Assembly: GCA_965237985.1 (NCBI GenBank)
Contig: OZ250161.1
Location: forward strand, 1,922,001-1,986,000
Reading direction: 5' to 3'
Length of the DNA stretch: 64,000 bases
Source: G965212025 sp965237985
GTDB taxonomy: Bacteria; Pseudomonadota; Gammaproteobacteria; Poriferisulfidales; Oxydemutatoraceae
Shown: positions 19,166 to 27,686 of the stretch, one piece after another
Layout of the letters: each line of letters begins with the position of its first letter
Numbering within the stretch: position 1 is the first letter of the stretch
Position numbers and translations under genes: made by a program
Notes under the pieces: generated by a model
Database searches by the model: none
The model's input: the letters and a program-made list of their open reading frames with translations, nothing else
What the model was told of the DNA's origin: nothing

Positions 19166-19897
19166 GTGATTGAAAGAAGAAACGACGTAGAGCGCGACGC
19201 GTCTGAATTGCGCAAATTTGAAAGTCTCGCCAATGAATGGTGGGACCCTTCCGGTCCTTTTCGTTCCCTGCACGCGATCAATCCTTTGCGTGTGCGCTAC
19301 ATCACGGAGGGTGCCGGTGCACTGCTTGATTGTCAGGTGGTTGATGTTGGCTGTGGTGGTGGGCTGTTAAGTGAATCACTGGCCGTGAAAGGTTGCCGGG
19401 TGAGTGGCATCGATGCCGGGCAACAGGCCATTGATATTGCCAAGAGGCATGCGCAGGAATCCGGGTTGGAGATACGCTACATACAGACTTCAGTGGCAGA
19501 TTTTTCGGAACGGGAAAAAAGTCGTTTCAGCCTGGTGTGTTGCCTGGAGCTTTTGGAACATGTGTCAGATCCAAAGTCTTTGATTGTCAATCTGGCAACC
19601 CTTTGCAAGCCGGGTGGTCATGTCTTCGTTTCTACCATAAACCGGAATTTTTTTGCTTTTTGTGGGGCGATAGTGGTGGCCGAACATTTGTTGCATTTGC
19701 TGCCCGTTGGCACCCACAGCTATCATAAATTTATCAAACCTTCGGAATTACGCAATGCGGCAAGCGACGCTGGTTTGGTTCTCAAAGACCTGCGCGGTAT
19801 TTTTTTTAATCCCCTGGCGCAAAAGACCCGTTTGACAAACAACCCGAAAGTGAATTACATCGCACATTTAATGAAGTTGGCGGAAGCTGGTGCCTGA
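19166..19897 (+). CDS. ubiG: Ubiquinone biosynthesis O-methyltransferase
   Basis: UbiG carries out both O-methylation steps of ubiquinone synthesis. The 243-residue protein has the N-terminal ELRKFESLANEWWDP, SAM-binding motif I VVDVGCGGGLLSE at about residues 58-70, GIDAGQQAIDIAKRHA, CLELLEHVSDP and FVSTINRNFFAF. This motif series is diagnostic of UbiG. The start is a GTG at 19166. It overlaps gph by 8 bases, the usual ubiG-gph pairing in gammaproteobacteria. Confidence 0.96.
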   Translation: MIERRNDVERDASELRKFESLANEWWDPSGPFRSLHAINPLRVRYITEGAGALLDCQVVDVGCGGGLLSESLAVKGCRVSGIDAGQQAIDIAKRHAQESGLEIRYIQTSVADFSEREKSRFSLVCCLELLEHVSDPKSLIVNLATLCKPGGHVFVSTINRNFFAFCGAIVVAEHLLHLLPVGTHSYHKFIKPSELRNAASDAGLVLKDLRGIFFNPLAQKTRLTNNPKVNYIAHLMKLAEAGA

Positions 19898-20603
19898 GAC
19901 GTTGCCAACTTCCAGGTTGGTGCCACGTCCTCTTCAAGCAGTTTTTTTTGACCTCGACGGCACTTTGCTTGATACCGCACCGGACATTGGCAGTGCTCTC
20001 AACCAGTTGCGTCGGGAAGAAAAACTCGAAGCCATACCATTGGAGAAAATACGGCCACATGTCTCGCTCGGGGCAAGGGGCATTATCCGCTATAGTTTTG
20101 GTGAATTTCTCGAGGAAAAGGAACAACAGCGGCTTTGTGAGCGGCTCGTATCGCTTTACGCTGAAAAGTTGTGCTTTGAAACGCATCTTTTCCCCCATGT
20201 TCCTGATGTGCTCGGAGAAATTCGTGCGACTGGACTTCGTTGGGGAATCGTGACCAACAAGGTTGCGGCACTGGCTATGCCACTTTTGGACTATTTTCCT
20301 TGTCTCAAGTCGGCAGATTGCTTGGTGTTCGGGGACACCGTGAAGCAAAAAAAGCCGCACCCTGAATCTTTGTTTTGTGCAGCGAAAGAAGTCGGCGCGG
20401 ATATTTTACGCAGTGTTTATGTTGGTGATGGTAAACGAGATGTGGAAGCCGCCAAATCTTCTGGTTGTTTTTCCGTAGCAGTGGCATACGGTTATGAGGC
20501 AGAGTTGTCGCCGCCCGAGAAATGGGGTGCAGATCTGGTGTTGCCGTGCCTGTCGGAATTAAGTGAGGCTTTGTCGAAGTTTGGTGAACTGCCTGAAAAC
20601 TGA
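19890..20603 (+). CDS. gph: Phosphoglycolate phosphatase, HAD family
   Basis: 237 residues. It hydrolyses 2-phosphoglycolate from oxygenase side reactions or DNA repair; in ubiG-linked position some relatives act on other sugar phosphates (MupP/Gph). HAD motif I FFDLDGTLLDTAP has the nucleophile Asp near residue 20, motif II is IVTNKV, motif III Lys is in KQKKPHPES and motif IV is VYVGDGKRDVEAA. The cap domain length fits the family. In motif IV the usual GDxxxD reads GDGKRD. It overlaps ubiG and is followed by the convergent bolA. Confidence 0.9.
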   Translation: MPETLPTSRLVPRPLQAVFFDLDGTLLDTAPDIGSALNQLRREEKLEAIPLEKIRPHVSLGARGIIRYSFGEFLEEKEQQRLCERLVSLYAEKLCFETHLFPHVPDVLGEIRATGLRWGIVTNKVAALAMPLLDYFPCLKSADCLVFGDTVKQKKPHPESLFCAAKEVGADILRSVYVGDGKRDVEAAKSSGCFSVAVAYGYEAELSPPEKWGADLVLPCLSELSEALSKFGELPEN

Positions 20604-20705
20604 AGTTTCAATCTGTTTTTTGCGCACCCATCGTCACGGTTCCTGCAGGGAGTAACCGCAACTGCACGATTGGAGGGGGATGTTTTTTGGTCTCTTTTCC
20701 GCGCT

Positions 20706-21074
20706 TCAGGTCGGAGATGCAGGTTCGTCCGATATCATCTGTGTGTCTTTCTGGGAACCTGGTTGCGCCCGATTCAGGCATGGGGGTGATTTCCGCCCTT
20801 GCCTGCCGCGTTTTTCCCATTCCTCGGGGGTCAAGGTTTGCATGCTAAGCGCATGTACTCCGGAGTTCAGTTCCTCGTGAAGCAGTTTGTTGACCAGACG
20901 CTGGCGGTCGAGTAATGGCCGATTGACAAAATCCTGTGCGACTATCACGACTTTGAAATGCGTTTCAGAATTTTCCGGCACCTTGTGCAGGTGGCTTTCG
21001 TTTGACACCTCAAGATGCAATGGCTTGAAGTGCATTTGCACTTTTCTGGTAATTTGTTCTTGTATTCTTGCCAC
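20706..21074 (-). CDS. bolA: BolA-family protein
   Basis: About 122 residues with a BolA core: RIQEQITRKVQMHFKPLHLEVSNESHLH, then SETHFKVVIVAQDFVNRPLLDRQRLV, then ELNSGVHALSMQTLTPEEW. The conserved C-terminal His is in VHALSMQ. BolA proteins pair with monothiol glutaredoxins in iron-sulfur handling and affect cell shape. GTG 21074 (MARIQEQ) matches the usual BolA start; an ATG at 21110 would overlap ispB. The tail after EEW is longer and charged, about 30 residues, as in several BolA1-type proteins. It is downstream of ispB on the same strand. Confidence 0.88.
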   Translation of the reverse strand: MARIQEQITRKVQMHFKPLHLEVSNESHLHKVPENSETHFKVVIVAQDFVNRPLLDRQRLVNKLLHEELNSGVHALSMQTLTPEEWEKRGRQGRKSPPCLNRAQPGSQKDTQMISDEPASPT

Positions 21075-21091
21075 GCTGAAATACCTGTTTA

Positions 21092-22108
21092 TCAATGGTT
21101 TCTGGTACAAACAAAAACCGGCAGTTTTTCGAGTGATTCGCGGTATGCCGAAGCAGTGACGTTTTGCAGTCTGGACAGGGCATGCTTGGCAATTTCTTCA
21201 GCTTTGTTTTGCGCGAAAACGAGAGAGCCGTGTGTATGAAAAAGATCCAGTATTTCCTGGAGCCTGTTTCTATCTCCGGCCCGTACAATTTTTTCAATTT
21301 CGGTTCTTTTTGCTTTCGTACAATGCTTCAGCGCATGAATGAGCGGTAAAGTCACTTTGCTTTCGGCCAAGTCATCCCCGGGTTCTTTCCCCATTCGCTG
21401 ATTGCCCTGGTAGTCAAGAACATCATCAATTATCTGGAAAGAAAGGCCGAGCTCAAAACCGTATGTGGCCAGGCTTTCCTGCATGGCCTTGGGCACCCCG
21501 CTGATGACGGCGCCAATCCGTGCTGCCGCGGCAAACAATTCCGCCGCTTTTCGGGAGATGATATGCATATAAACCTCTTCACTGACGTCAGCACGGCCCA
21601 CATACATGAGCTGGTGTACCTCCCCTTCAGCGATCGTGTTCGTGGTTTTTGCCAGGATGCGGGTAATTTCGGGGTGATCGAGATCGGCAATCATTTCAAA
21701 AGCGCGAGAGTAGAGAAAATCTCCCACCAGCACGCTGGCACTGCTCCCCCAAAGTCGCAACGCGGTCGGCTTGCCGCGGCGCGTGTCGGAATTGTCAACC
21801 ACGTCATCGTGAAGCAGTGTGGCGGTGTGGATGAACTCCACAATTGCGCCCAGTTTTACGTGGGATGTGCTGTTGTATCCGCATGCTTTCGCGACCAGAA
21901 CGGCAACAAGCGGGCGGATTTTTTTGCCGCCGCTGTCAATAATATGCCTGCTGATTTGGTTGATGAAAGGAAGCCTGGAACTTAGTTTTTTCCGGATCAA
22001 CGTATTGACTTGTTCAAGGTCGTGAGAAGCGGGCGCCGAAATTTGATTGATGTCCAGCTTTTTCGAATCACTTTCGTCCGGCACACCGCAATAAAGGTCT
22101 CTTTTCAT
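21092..22108 (-). CDS. ispB: Octaprenyl (polyprenyl) diphosphate synthase
   Basis: Builds the isoprenoid tail of ubiquinone from FPP and IPP. The 338-residue protein has the first aspartate-rich motif in HTATLLHDDVVDNSD, GGKKIRPL, and the second motif FQIIDDVLDYQG. The internal ATG at 22108 is chosen because GAGGAGGA lies about 10 bases before it, and the 71 extra codons upstream are low-complexity and unlike the family. Chain length cannot be deduced safely. Its product role connects it to ubiG nearby. Confidence 0.93.
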   Translation of the reverse strand: MKRDLYCGVPDESDSKKLDINQISAPASHDLEQVNTLIRKKLSSRLPFINQISRHIIDSGGKKIRPLVAVLVAKACGYNSTSHVKLGAIVEFIHTATLLHDDVVDNSDTRRGKPTALRLWGSSASVLVGDFLYSRAFEMIADLDHPEITRILAKTTNTIAEGEVHQLMYVGRADVSEEVYMHIISRKAAELFAAAARIGAVISGVPKAMQESLATYGFELGLSFQIIDDVLDYQGNQRMGKEPGDDLAESKVTLPLIHALKHCTKAKRTEIEKIVRAGDRNRLQEILDLFHTHGSLVFAQNKAEEIAKHALSRLQNVTASAYRESLEKLPVFVCTRNH

Positions 22109-22447
22109 TGAGGAGTCCTCCTCCTCAGGCACTCGTGCACGGTTCAGCGCCACAAAAGAAAATGATTTGTCCATGCTTTCTGTCACTTGTTTCATCTCAC
22201 AATCGTGCCGATTATATGAGAAGGCTGAAGTGTACCCTGTTTCGTGTTTCTGCTTTTTCGAGGCCATGAGAGGGTAGTCGCGATAATTCCTGCGCCCATC
22301 AGAGGGAAGCGAAGAATCCACGGTCCTTCAGCGAAGCGAATCAAAATTGTTTTGTGTGTTCATGCCTGAGCGGTCGCCCACATCTGCCCATCCTGCCAGA
22401 GCCCAAATGTTGGAAAAGACGCAACAAGGTTTTGCGCCGGGTTTTTG

Positions 22448-22952
22448 TCAGCCAGAAGGATTGTGAAAGGAATCAGAAAATTGGTTTACAGGTGCCGCCT
22501 TGAATGAACGGTCTGCTTCCCTCGCTGCTTTTCCGATCCAGTCTCCCATATTCACGTAACCGTCGTCACGGGTCCATGAGTAAAACGAATATCCTTCTGG
22601 AATTTTGCCGCACCGCGAACTGGTTTCTCCATTAGGGTCTCTCATTTCGCTGATGTCAATTCCCAGAAGTCCATTGTCTTTTTCCTTGCTCTTTTCGATT
22701 TCATGCTCGACCCACTCGCTTGTACAAGTGTGTTCACCCACGAGCACCACCGTCACGGAAGTGCCTTGAAGCTGCGTATCAATCCACTTCCTGATGCCCC
22801 TCTTTCCTTTTTTCTTGATGGTCTCGAATTCGGCGGCATCCACGAAACCCGCAGCTTTTTTCCTTCGTTACCCAACTATTGCGAACGACGTTTGCGCGTC
22901 AAACGTCGTGCTCGTGCCCAAAACTGAAAAACACTCTACGTGCACGCGCCAT
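22448..22952 (-). pseudogene. ThsB/DUF1863-type TIR-like gene, broken
   Basis: Starting at ATG 22952 after a good GGAGGT site, the frame reads MARARRVFFSFGHEHDV. It then hits TGA at 22901-22899, where the family has Trp, and continues RANVVRNSWVTKEKSCGF. A one-base shift in the A-run near 22856-22861 leads to the long frame VDAAEFETIKKKGKRGIRKW, TSVTVVLVGEHTCTSEWVEH, GLLGIDIS and YVNMGDWIGKAAREA. This is the MTH538 TIR-like (DUF1863) fold, the family of the Thoeris sensor ThsB that makes cyclic ADP-ribose signals on phage infection. Two lesions make it a pseudogene unless they are sequencing errors. It lies 21 bases after the small membrane-protein gene. Confidence 0.82.
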
Positions 22953-22973
22953 TTCTCTCTACCTCCATCGTCG

Positions 22974-23377
22974 TTATATAAAAAACCCCAAAATGCAGAG
23001 CAAAACAACCAACGCACCATAAAACATCAAAAGTGTTTTCAATGGAGTGGCTTTCATCCATGTTGGGCTGTTTGTGGTTTTGCAGGAAGTCGTGGTCATT
23101 GAGAAATCAATGTCTTCATCGTCCATTTTGCGCACGCGGTCATAAGAGGCAACGAAACAATCGTTCCTGTCAGAGATAAAAGCCGTCCAGACACTAGAAA
23201 ATCAATGTCGGGATTAAAGCGAAGTAAAGTGCAGCAGAATTGCTCTCTGCCAAGAACGCAAGCATGCCGGAAACCAGAACCACTGTCCATCCTTTCTATA
23301 AGGAAGGAATTCGTTGAAAGACGGTTGACCACGTCTTGAATCATTTCCAGGTGCTTATGTTTTTCTTCATCTGCCAT
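22974..23377 (-). pseudogene. Small membrane protein gene paired with the TIR-like gene, broken
   Basis: ATG 23377 begins MADEEKHKHLEMIQDVVNRL and STNSFLI. After a one-base shift the protein continues KGWTVVLVSGMLAFLAESNS, ALYFALIPTLIF, then a TAG where Trp is expected, CLDGFYL, a TGA where Arg is expected, QERLFRCL. It shifts again to MKATPLKTLLMFYGALVVLL and CILGFFI before TAA 22974. Two N-terminal and one C-terminal membrane segments are evident. Such proteins (I believe annotated as RipA-family octameric membrane proteins) commonly sit directly before DUF1863 TIR-like genes. Total length 404 nt is not a multiple of 3. Confidence 0.75.
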
Positions 23378-23712
23378 AGTTCTGTCCTGTTCTACGACTC
23401 TGCCAGGCTGTCGGCAACAGACTGCTCCCGCCGCCTGGGACACGTGCACCATTTTAGCCGGACTTCAGCAACAGGATGGTGCATGAACCGGCATGTTGCC
23501 ATGCCTGACGGCACTTTCTGTTTTCCCGGAAGTTTGTGAGTGCCTTTCACTCCCATCTTCCTCCTCTTTTGTCATGTCCACAAAGCAGCTTGACGGTCGG
23601 ATGTTTTGCGGTTTGTGGTAGCATGGAGAACTGTGTCTGAGAAGGTTCAGATTGCATGGTACAGTGGCGCCCGGACACCGTGGGGGTTGCTGATTCCATT
23701 GTTGAGGAGAAG

Positions 23713-24039
23713 ATGAAGGACGCCAGTCAGGGCATAGCGCGGTTCGCAGTTGGCCAAGTAATACGGCACTGCCTGTTCGATTACTACGGAGTGATTTGTG
23801 ATGTTGACCCCTGTTTCATGGGAACGGAGGAGTGGTATCGGGAAGTGGCCCGTTCATGCCCTCCAAAAGACAGCCCTTGGTACCATGTGCTGGTGGATGG
23901 CAATGAATTGGAAACCTATGTTGCGGAAAGAAATATGGAGGGTACGGACAAGTTTCGGGAAATCCATCACCCCTTCGTGGCGCACTATTTTCTGGGTCAC
24001 GACAACCGGCAATACCTCACAAGACGGGTGATGTCTTGA
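23713..24039 (+). CDS. hspQ: Heat shock protein HspQ
   Basis: About 108 residues of the YccV/HspQ (hemimethylated-DNA-binding) family: ARFAVGQVIRHCLFDYYGVI, DVDPCF, PWYHVLVDG and TYVAERN. HspQ is a small beta-barrel protein that acts as a specificity factor for Lon and influences DnaA stability; lon itself is at 51793. The ATG at 23713 with GAGGAG just before gives the normal family length. A longer reading from 23656 adds 19 residues and cannot be excluded. It is followed by a terB-like gene after 12 bases. Confidence 0.87.
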   Translation: MKDASQGIARFAVGQVIRHCLFDYYGVICDVDPCFMGTEEWYREVARSCPPKDSPWYHVLVDGNELETYVAERNMEGTDKFREIHHPFVAHYFLGHDNRQYLTRRVMS

Positions 24040-24051
24040 TCTGATTTTTCC

Positions 24052-24513
24052 GTGATTCTCGACAAAATCCGGAATTTATTGCGCCGCGAAGAAATTGAAA
24101 CAGATAGTCGCAGGCATGCTTTTGATCTTGCTGGCGTAGTTTTGCTGGTAGAAATTGCCTCTGCCGATTTTTCAGCGGATGCGGTTGAACTCGACACCAT
24201 CAGCAAAAAGATTTCCGCAAGACAGGGTCTCTCGTACAGTGAAGCCCGTGCCTTGCTGGAAGATGCCGTGGCGGAACATGAGCAAAGCGTTTCCCTGCAC
24301 GACTACGTGAAATGCATCAACAAGGGTGCTTCGCGTGCGGAGAAAGAACAACTGGTTGGGGATCTTTGGGAAGTGGCGTATGCAGATGGGGTGCTTGATG
24401 AATACGAGGAGTCGCAACTCAGGAAAATTTCCGAATTGTTGCACGTGTCCCACACACGGTTTATTCAGTCAAAGTGGGTGGCCAGGAAGCGCCTGCCGGG
24501 TTCCGCCGGCTAG
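24052..24513 (+). CDS. TerB-family tellurite-resistance-like protein
   Basis: 153 residues, all-helical TerB fold: DLAGVVLLVEIASADFSADA, then LLEDAVAEHEQSVSLHDYVK, then LVGDLWEVAYADGVLDEYEE. The paired acidic metal-binding stretches with A-DG-LD are the family signature. TerB-like proteins are cytoplasmic; many are unrelated to tellurite and their function is unclear. The start is GTG at 24052, 12 bases after hspQ, so the two are probably cotranscribed. The stop is 32 bases before the metW repeat array. Confidence 0.83.
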   Translation: MILDKIRNLLRREEIETDSRRHAFDLAGVVLLVEIASADFSADAVELDTISKKISARQGLSYSEARALLEDAVAEHEQSVSLHDYVKCINKGASRAEKEQLVGDLWEVAYADGVLDEYEESQLRKISELLHVSHTRFIQSKWVARKRLPGSAG

Positions 24514-24545
24514 CCTTGGTGCTTCAGGGGTTGGGCTTCCTCTTG

Positions 24546-26357
24546 AGGCCGCAAGGCCCGCTTCAGGAAGCTTGAGTATCCAGGCGCAGGTGGTAAATGG
24601 CGATCTCGCCGCCGGGGTTGGGAGCCAGGCGAGACAAGAGACTGTTGTGGTGAGCGTGGTCCCTGGTGGTTCTGGCCAGGATGCGAATGTTGCGTTCCTT
24701 ACAAAGTGATTCAAAGTCGCGGATTGTGCAAAGGTGCGTGTTCTGCGTTTCGTACCACTGCACCGGCAATGCACGTGTCACTGGCATTTTCCCAGCCAGG
24801 AACTGCAGTCGATTTTTCCAGTAGCCCATGTTGGGAAAAATCACGACCCCATCGCTTGCCACGTGCAGCATTTCTGCGAGCAGGCGATCCGGTCGTTTGA
24901 CGGCCTGCAGGGTCTGGGTCATGACCACATAGTCAAAAGCATGGTGCCCGAAGTACGAGGACAGTCCGTCATTCAGATCGCCCTGGATGACGTTCAACAG
25001 GCCGCAAGGCCCGCTTCAGGAAGCTTGAGTATCCAGACGCAGGTGGTAAATGGCGATCTCGCCGCCGGGGTTGGGAGCCAGGCGAGACAAGAGACTGTTG
25101 TGGTGAGCGTGGTCCCTGGTGGTTCTGGCCAGGATGCGAATGTTGCGTTCCTTACAAAGTGATTCAAAGTCGCGGATTGTGCAAAGGTGCGTGTTCTGCG
25201 TTTCGTACCACTGCGCCGGCAATGCACGTGTCACTGGCATTTTCCCAGCCAGGAACTGCAGTCGATTTTTCCAGTAGCCCATGTTGGGAAAAGTCACGAC
25301 CCCATCGCTTGCCACGTGCAGCATTTCTGCGAGCATGCGATCCGGTCGTTTGACGGCCTGTAGGGTCTGGGTCATGACCACATAGTCAAAAGCATGGTGC
25401 CCGAAGTATGAGGACAGTCCGTCATTCAGATCGCCCTGGATGACGTTCAACAGGCCGCAAGGCCCGCTTCAGGAAGCTTGAGTATCCAGACGCAGGTGGT
25501 AAATGGCGATCTCGCCGCCGGGGTTGGGTGCCAGGCGAGACAAGAGACTGTTGTGGTGAGCGTGGTCCCTGGTGGTTCTGGCCAGGATGCGAATGTTGCG
25601 TTCCTTACAAAGTGATTCAAAGTCGCGGATTGTGCAAAGGTGCGTGTTCCGCGTTTCGTACCACTGCGCCGGCAATGCGCGTGTCACTGGCATTTTCCCA
25701 GCCAGGAACTGCAGTCAATTTTTCCAGTAGCCCATGTTGGGAGAAGTCACGACCCCATCGCTTGCCACGTGCAGCATTTCTGCGAGCATGCGATCCGGTC
25801 GTTTGACGGCCTGCGGGGTCTGGGTCATGACCACATAGTCAAAAGCATGGTGCCCGAAGTACGAGGACAGTCCGTCATTCAGATCGCCCTGGATGACGTT
25901 CAACAGGCCGCAAGGCCCGCTTCAGGAAGCTTGAGTATCCAGACGCAGGTGGTAAATGGCGATCTCGCCGCCGGGGTTGGGAGCCAGGCGAGACAAGAGA
26001 CTGTTGTGGTGAGCGTGGTCCCTGGTGGTTCTGGCCAGGATGCGAATGTTGCGTTCCTTACAAAGTGATTCAAAGTCGCGGATTGTGCAAAGGTGCGTGT
26101 TCTGCGTTTCGTACCACTGCGCCGGCAATGCACGTGTCACTGGCATTTTCCCAGCCAGGAACTGCAGTCGATTTTTCCAGTAGCCCATGTTGGGAAAAGT
26201 CACGACCCCATCGCTTGCCACGTGCAGCATTTCTGCGAGCATGCGATCCGGTCGTTTGACGGCCTGCAGGGTCTGGGTCATGACCACATAGTCAAAAGCA
26301 TGGTGCCCGAAGTATGAGGACAGTCCGTCATTCAGATCGCCCTGGATGACGTTCAAC
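24546..26357. repeat. Four tandem 453-bp copies of the metW 3' two-thirds
   Basis: The unit starts AGGCCGCAAGGCCC at 24546, 24999, 25452 and 25905, exactly 453 bases apart, and ends GACGTTCAAC at 26357. The last unit (25905-26357) is part of intact metW on the minus strand. The other three are copies of its C-terminal 144 codons plus 17 bases after the stop. Units differ at only a few positions. The copy at 25452-25904 has a G to A change that introduces an in-frame stop (CAGTCAATTT for CAGTCGATTT). The junction CAAC/AGGC is not found at either native edge. Confidence 0.96.
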
Positions 26358-26527
26358 CCTTTTTCAATGCAGCGCACGACGTTGCCAATCTCTATTTCCA
26401 CTCCAACGCAACGGACACCTTTGGTATTTTTCAGGTGCAGAAGCAATTCGCCGTCGCCACAACCGAGATCGAGGAGTGATGTGCCGGGCGCTATCCACTC
26501 GCTGATGATTTCCAAGTCAGGGCGCAT
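25922..26527 (-). CDS. metW: Methionine biosynthesis protein MetW
   Basis: 201 residues, class I SAM-methyltransferase-like: MRPDLEIISEWIAPGTSLLD, LGCGDGELLLHL, VIQGDLNDGL and FDYVVMTQTLQAVKRPD. MetW partners with MetX and is needed for its full acyltransferase activity in several proteobacteria. It begins 11 bases after metX on the same strand, the usual metX-metW pair. This is the only full-length copy: three truncated copies lacking the SAM-binding N-terminus lie directly downstream. Confidence 0.95.
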   Translation of the reverse strand: MRPDLEIISEWIAPGTSLLDLGCGDGELLLHLKNTKGVRCVGVEIEIGNVVRCIEKGLNVIQGDLNDGLSSYFGHHAFDYVVMTQTLQAVKRPDRMLAEMLHVASDGVVTFPNMGYWKNRLQFLAGKMPVTRALPAQWYETQNTHLCTIRDFESLCKERNIRILARTTRDHAHHNSLLSRLAPNPGGEIAIYHLRLDTQAS

Positions 26528-26538
26528 CGTGTGGGTAT

Positions 26539-27684
26539 TTAAATTCCCGCCTGGGAAGCAACGTTGTTCATGTAGGCTTTAAGTGTCGCTGTGTATTCTG
26601 GTATTGGCATCAGGAAAGCGTCGTGACCCTGGTGGGCATCGATTTCTACGTAGCTTACCGGTTTTCCGGCATGGAGCAAAGCGGAGACGATTTCACGTGA
26701 GCGCTGCGGAGAAAAACGCCAATCCGTGGTGAAAGACACGACTAGAAAGTGTGCTTTGGCATTCGCAAAAACTTTTGTCAAATCTCCACCATGGTGTGTT
26801 GCGGGGTCAAAGTAATCCAGCATTTTCGTAATGTATAAGTAGGTGTTGGCATCGAAGCGATCGATAAAGGCTGTTCCTTGGTAGCGCAAATAGCTTTCAA
26901 CCTGAAAGTCCACATCAAAACTGAACTTGAGTTTGTTGGAGCGCAAGTCTCGACCAAATTTTTTGTGCATGGCGGCGTCGGAAAGGTAGGTAATGTGCCC
27001 AAGCATCCGCGCCAGCATCAGACCTCTTCGCGGCTGCCCGCTTTCGTAGTAATGCCCATCCTTGAAATCCGGGTCAGACCGGATCATGTGCCGGACCACT
27101 TCGTTGAATGCGATGTTTTGTGCAGTCAATTTAGGAGTCGCCGCGATCAGCAGGGCATGTCCCAGATTAGCGGGGTAATCAATGGTCCATTGCATGGCCT
27201 GCATGCCGCCGAGGCTGCCGCCGATCACGGCTGCCCACTTGTCGATATCCAGTGCTTCCAAAAAATACTTTTGGCTGTGAACCCAATCTCCGACTGTTAC
27301 AAAGGGGAAGTCAGAAGCGTAATAGCGACCGGTTTCCGGGTTGATGGTGTTGGGTCCTGTGCTACCTTTGCAGCCGGCAATATTGTTTGGGCAAACTACA
27401 AAAAATCTGTTGGTGTCAAAGGCTTTTCCCGGTCCGATGCAACTATCCCACCAGCCTGGTTTTTTATCTTCCATGCTGTGATAACCGGCAGCGTGCTGGT
27501 CGCCGGAAAGGGCGTGGCATATCAGCAAGGCGTTATTGCGTCTGGAGTTCAGTGAACCGTAGGTTTCGTAGGAGATAGAAAATCCGGGCAAAGTAGAACC
27601 GCTTTCCAAAGGCAAAGGTCTGTCAATGGTGATGGTTTTCGGGCTGACGATGCCAACACTGTCTTTGGGGATGTTTTTCGGCAT
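26539..27684 (-). CDS. metX: Homoserine O-acyltransferase
   Basis: 381 residues, alpha/beta-hydrolase fold. It activates homoserine with an acetyl or succinyl group for methionine synthesis. The nucleophile is Ser157 in AAVIGGSLGGMQAMQW; the oxyanion region HALSGDQHAAG and the catalytic His in EIDAHQGHDAFLMP are present. Acetyl versus succinyl preference cannot be decided by eye. It starts 2 bases after the panC stop, so it is part of the pcnB-folK-panB-panC-metX-metW transcript. Confidence 0.95.
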   Translation of the reverse strand: MPKNIPKDSVGIVSPKTITIDRPLPLESGSTLPGFSISYETYGSLNSRRNNALLICHALSGDQHAAGYHSMEDKKPGWWDSCIGPGKAFDTNRFFVVCPNNIAGCKGSTGPNTINPETGRYYASDFPFVTVGDWVHSQKYFLEALDIDKWAAVIGGSLGGMQAMQWTIDYPANLGHALLIAATPKLTAQNIAFNEVVRHMIRSDPDFKDGHYYESGQPRRGLMLARMLGHITYLSDAAMHKKFGRDLRSNKLKFSFDVDFQVESYLRYQGTAFIDRFDANTYLYITKMLDYFDPATHHGGDLTKVFANAKAHFLVVSFTTDWRFSPQRSREIVSALLHAGKPVSYVEIDAHQGHDAFLMPIPEYTATLKAYMNNVASQAGI

Positions 27685-27686
27685 GG

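Noticed and set aside
22448..23377. Alternative genetic code (TGA or TAG read as Trp) in the TIR cassette
   Set aside because: TGG is used normally for Trp throughout the window, TGA and TAG are used as stops in many genes, and the cassette also has frameshifts and an Arg-to-stop change.
24706..26317. Repeated plus-strand frames opposite metW copies (IQSRGLCKGACSAFRTTAPA)
   Set aside because: Antisense of the metW repeats; identical in each unit for that reason.
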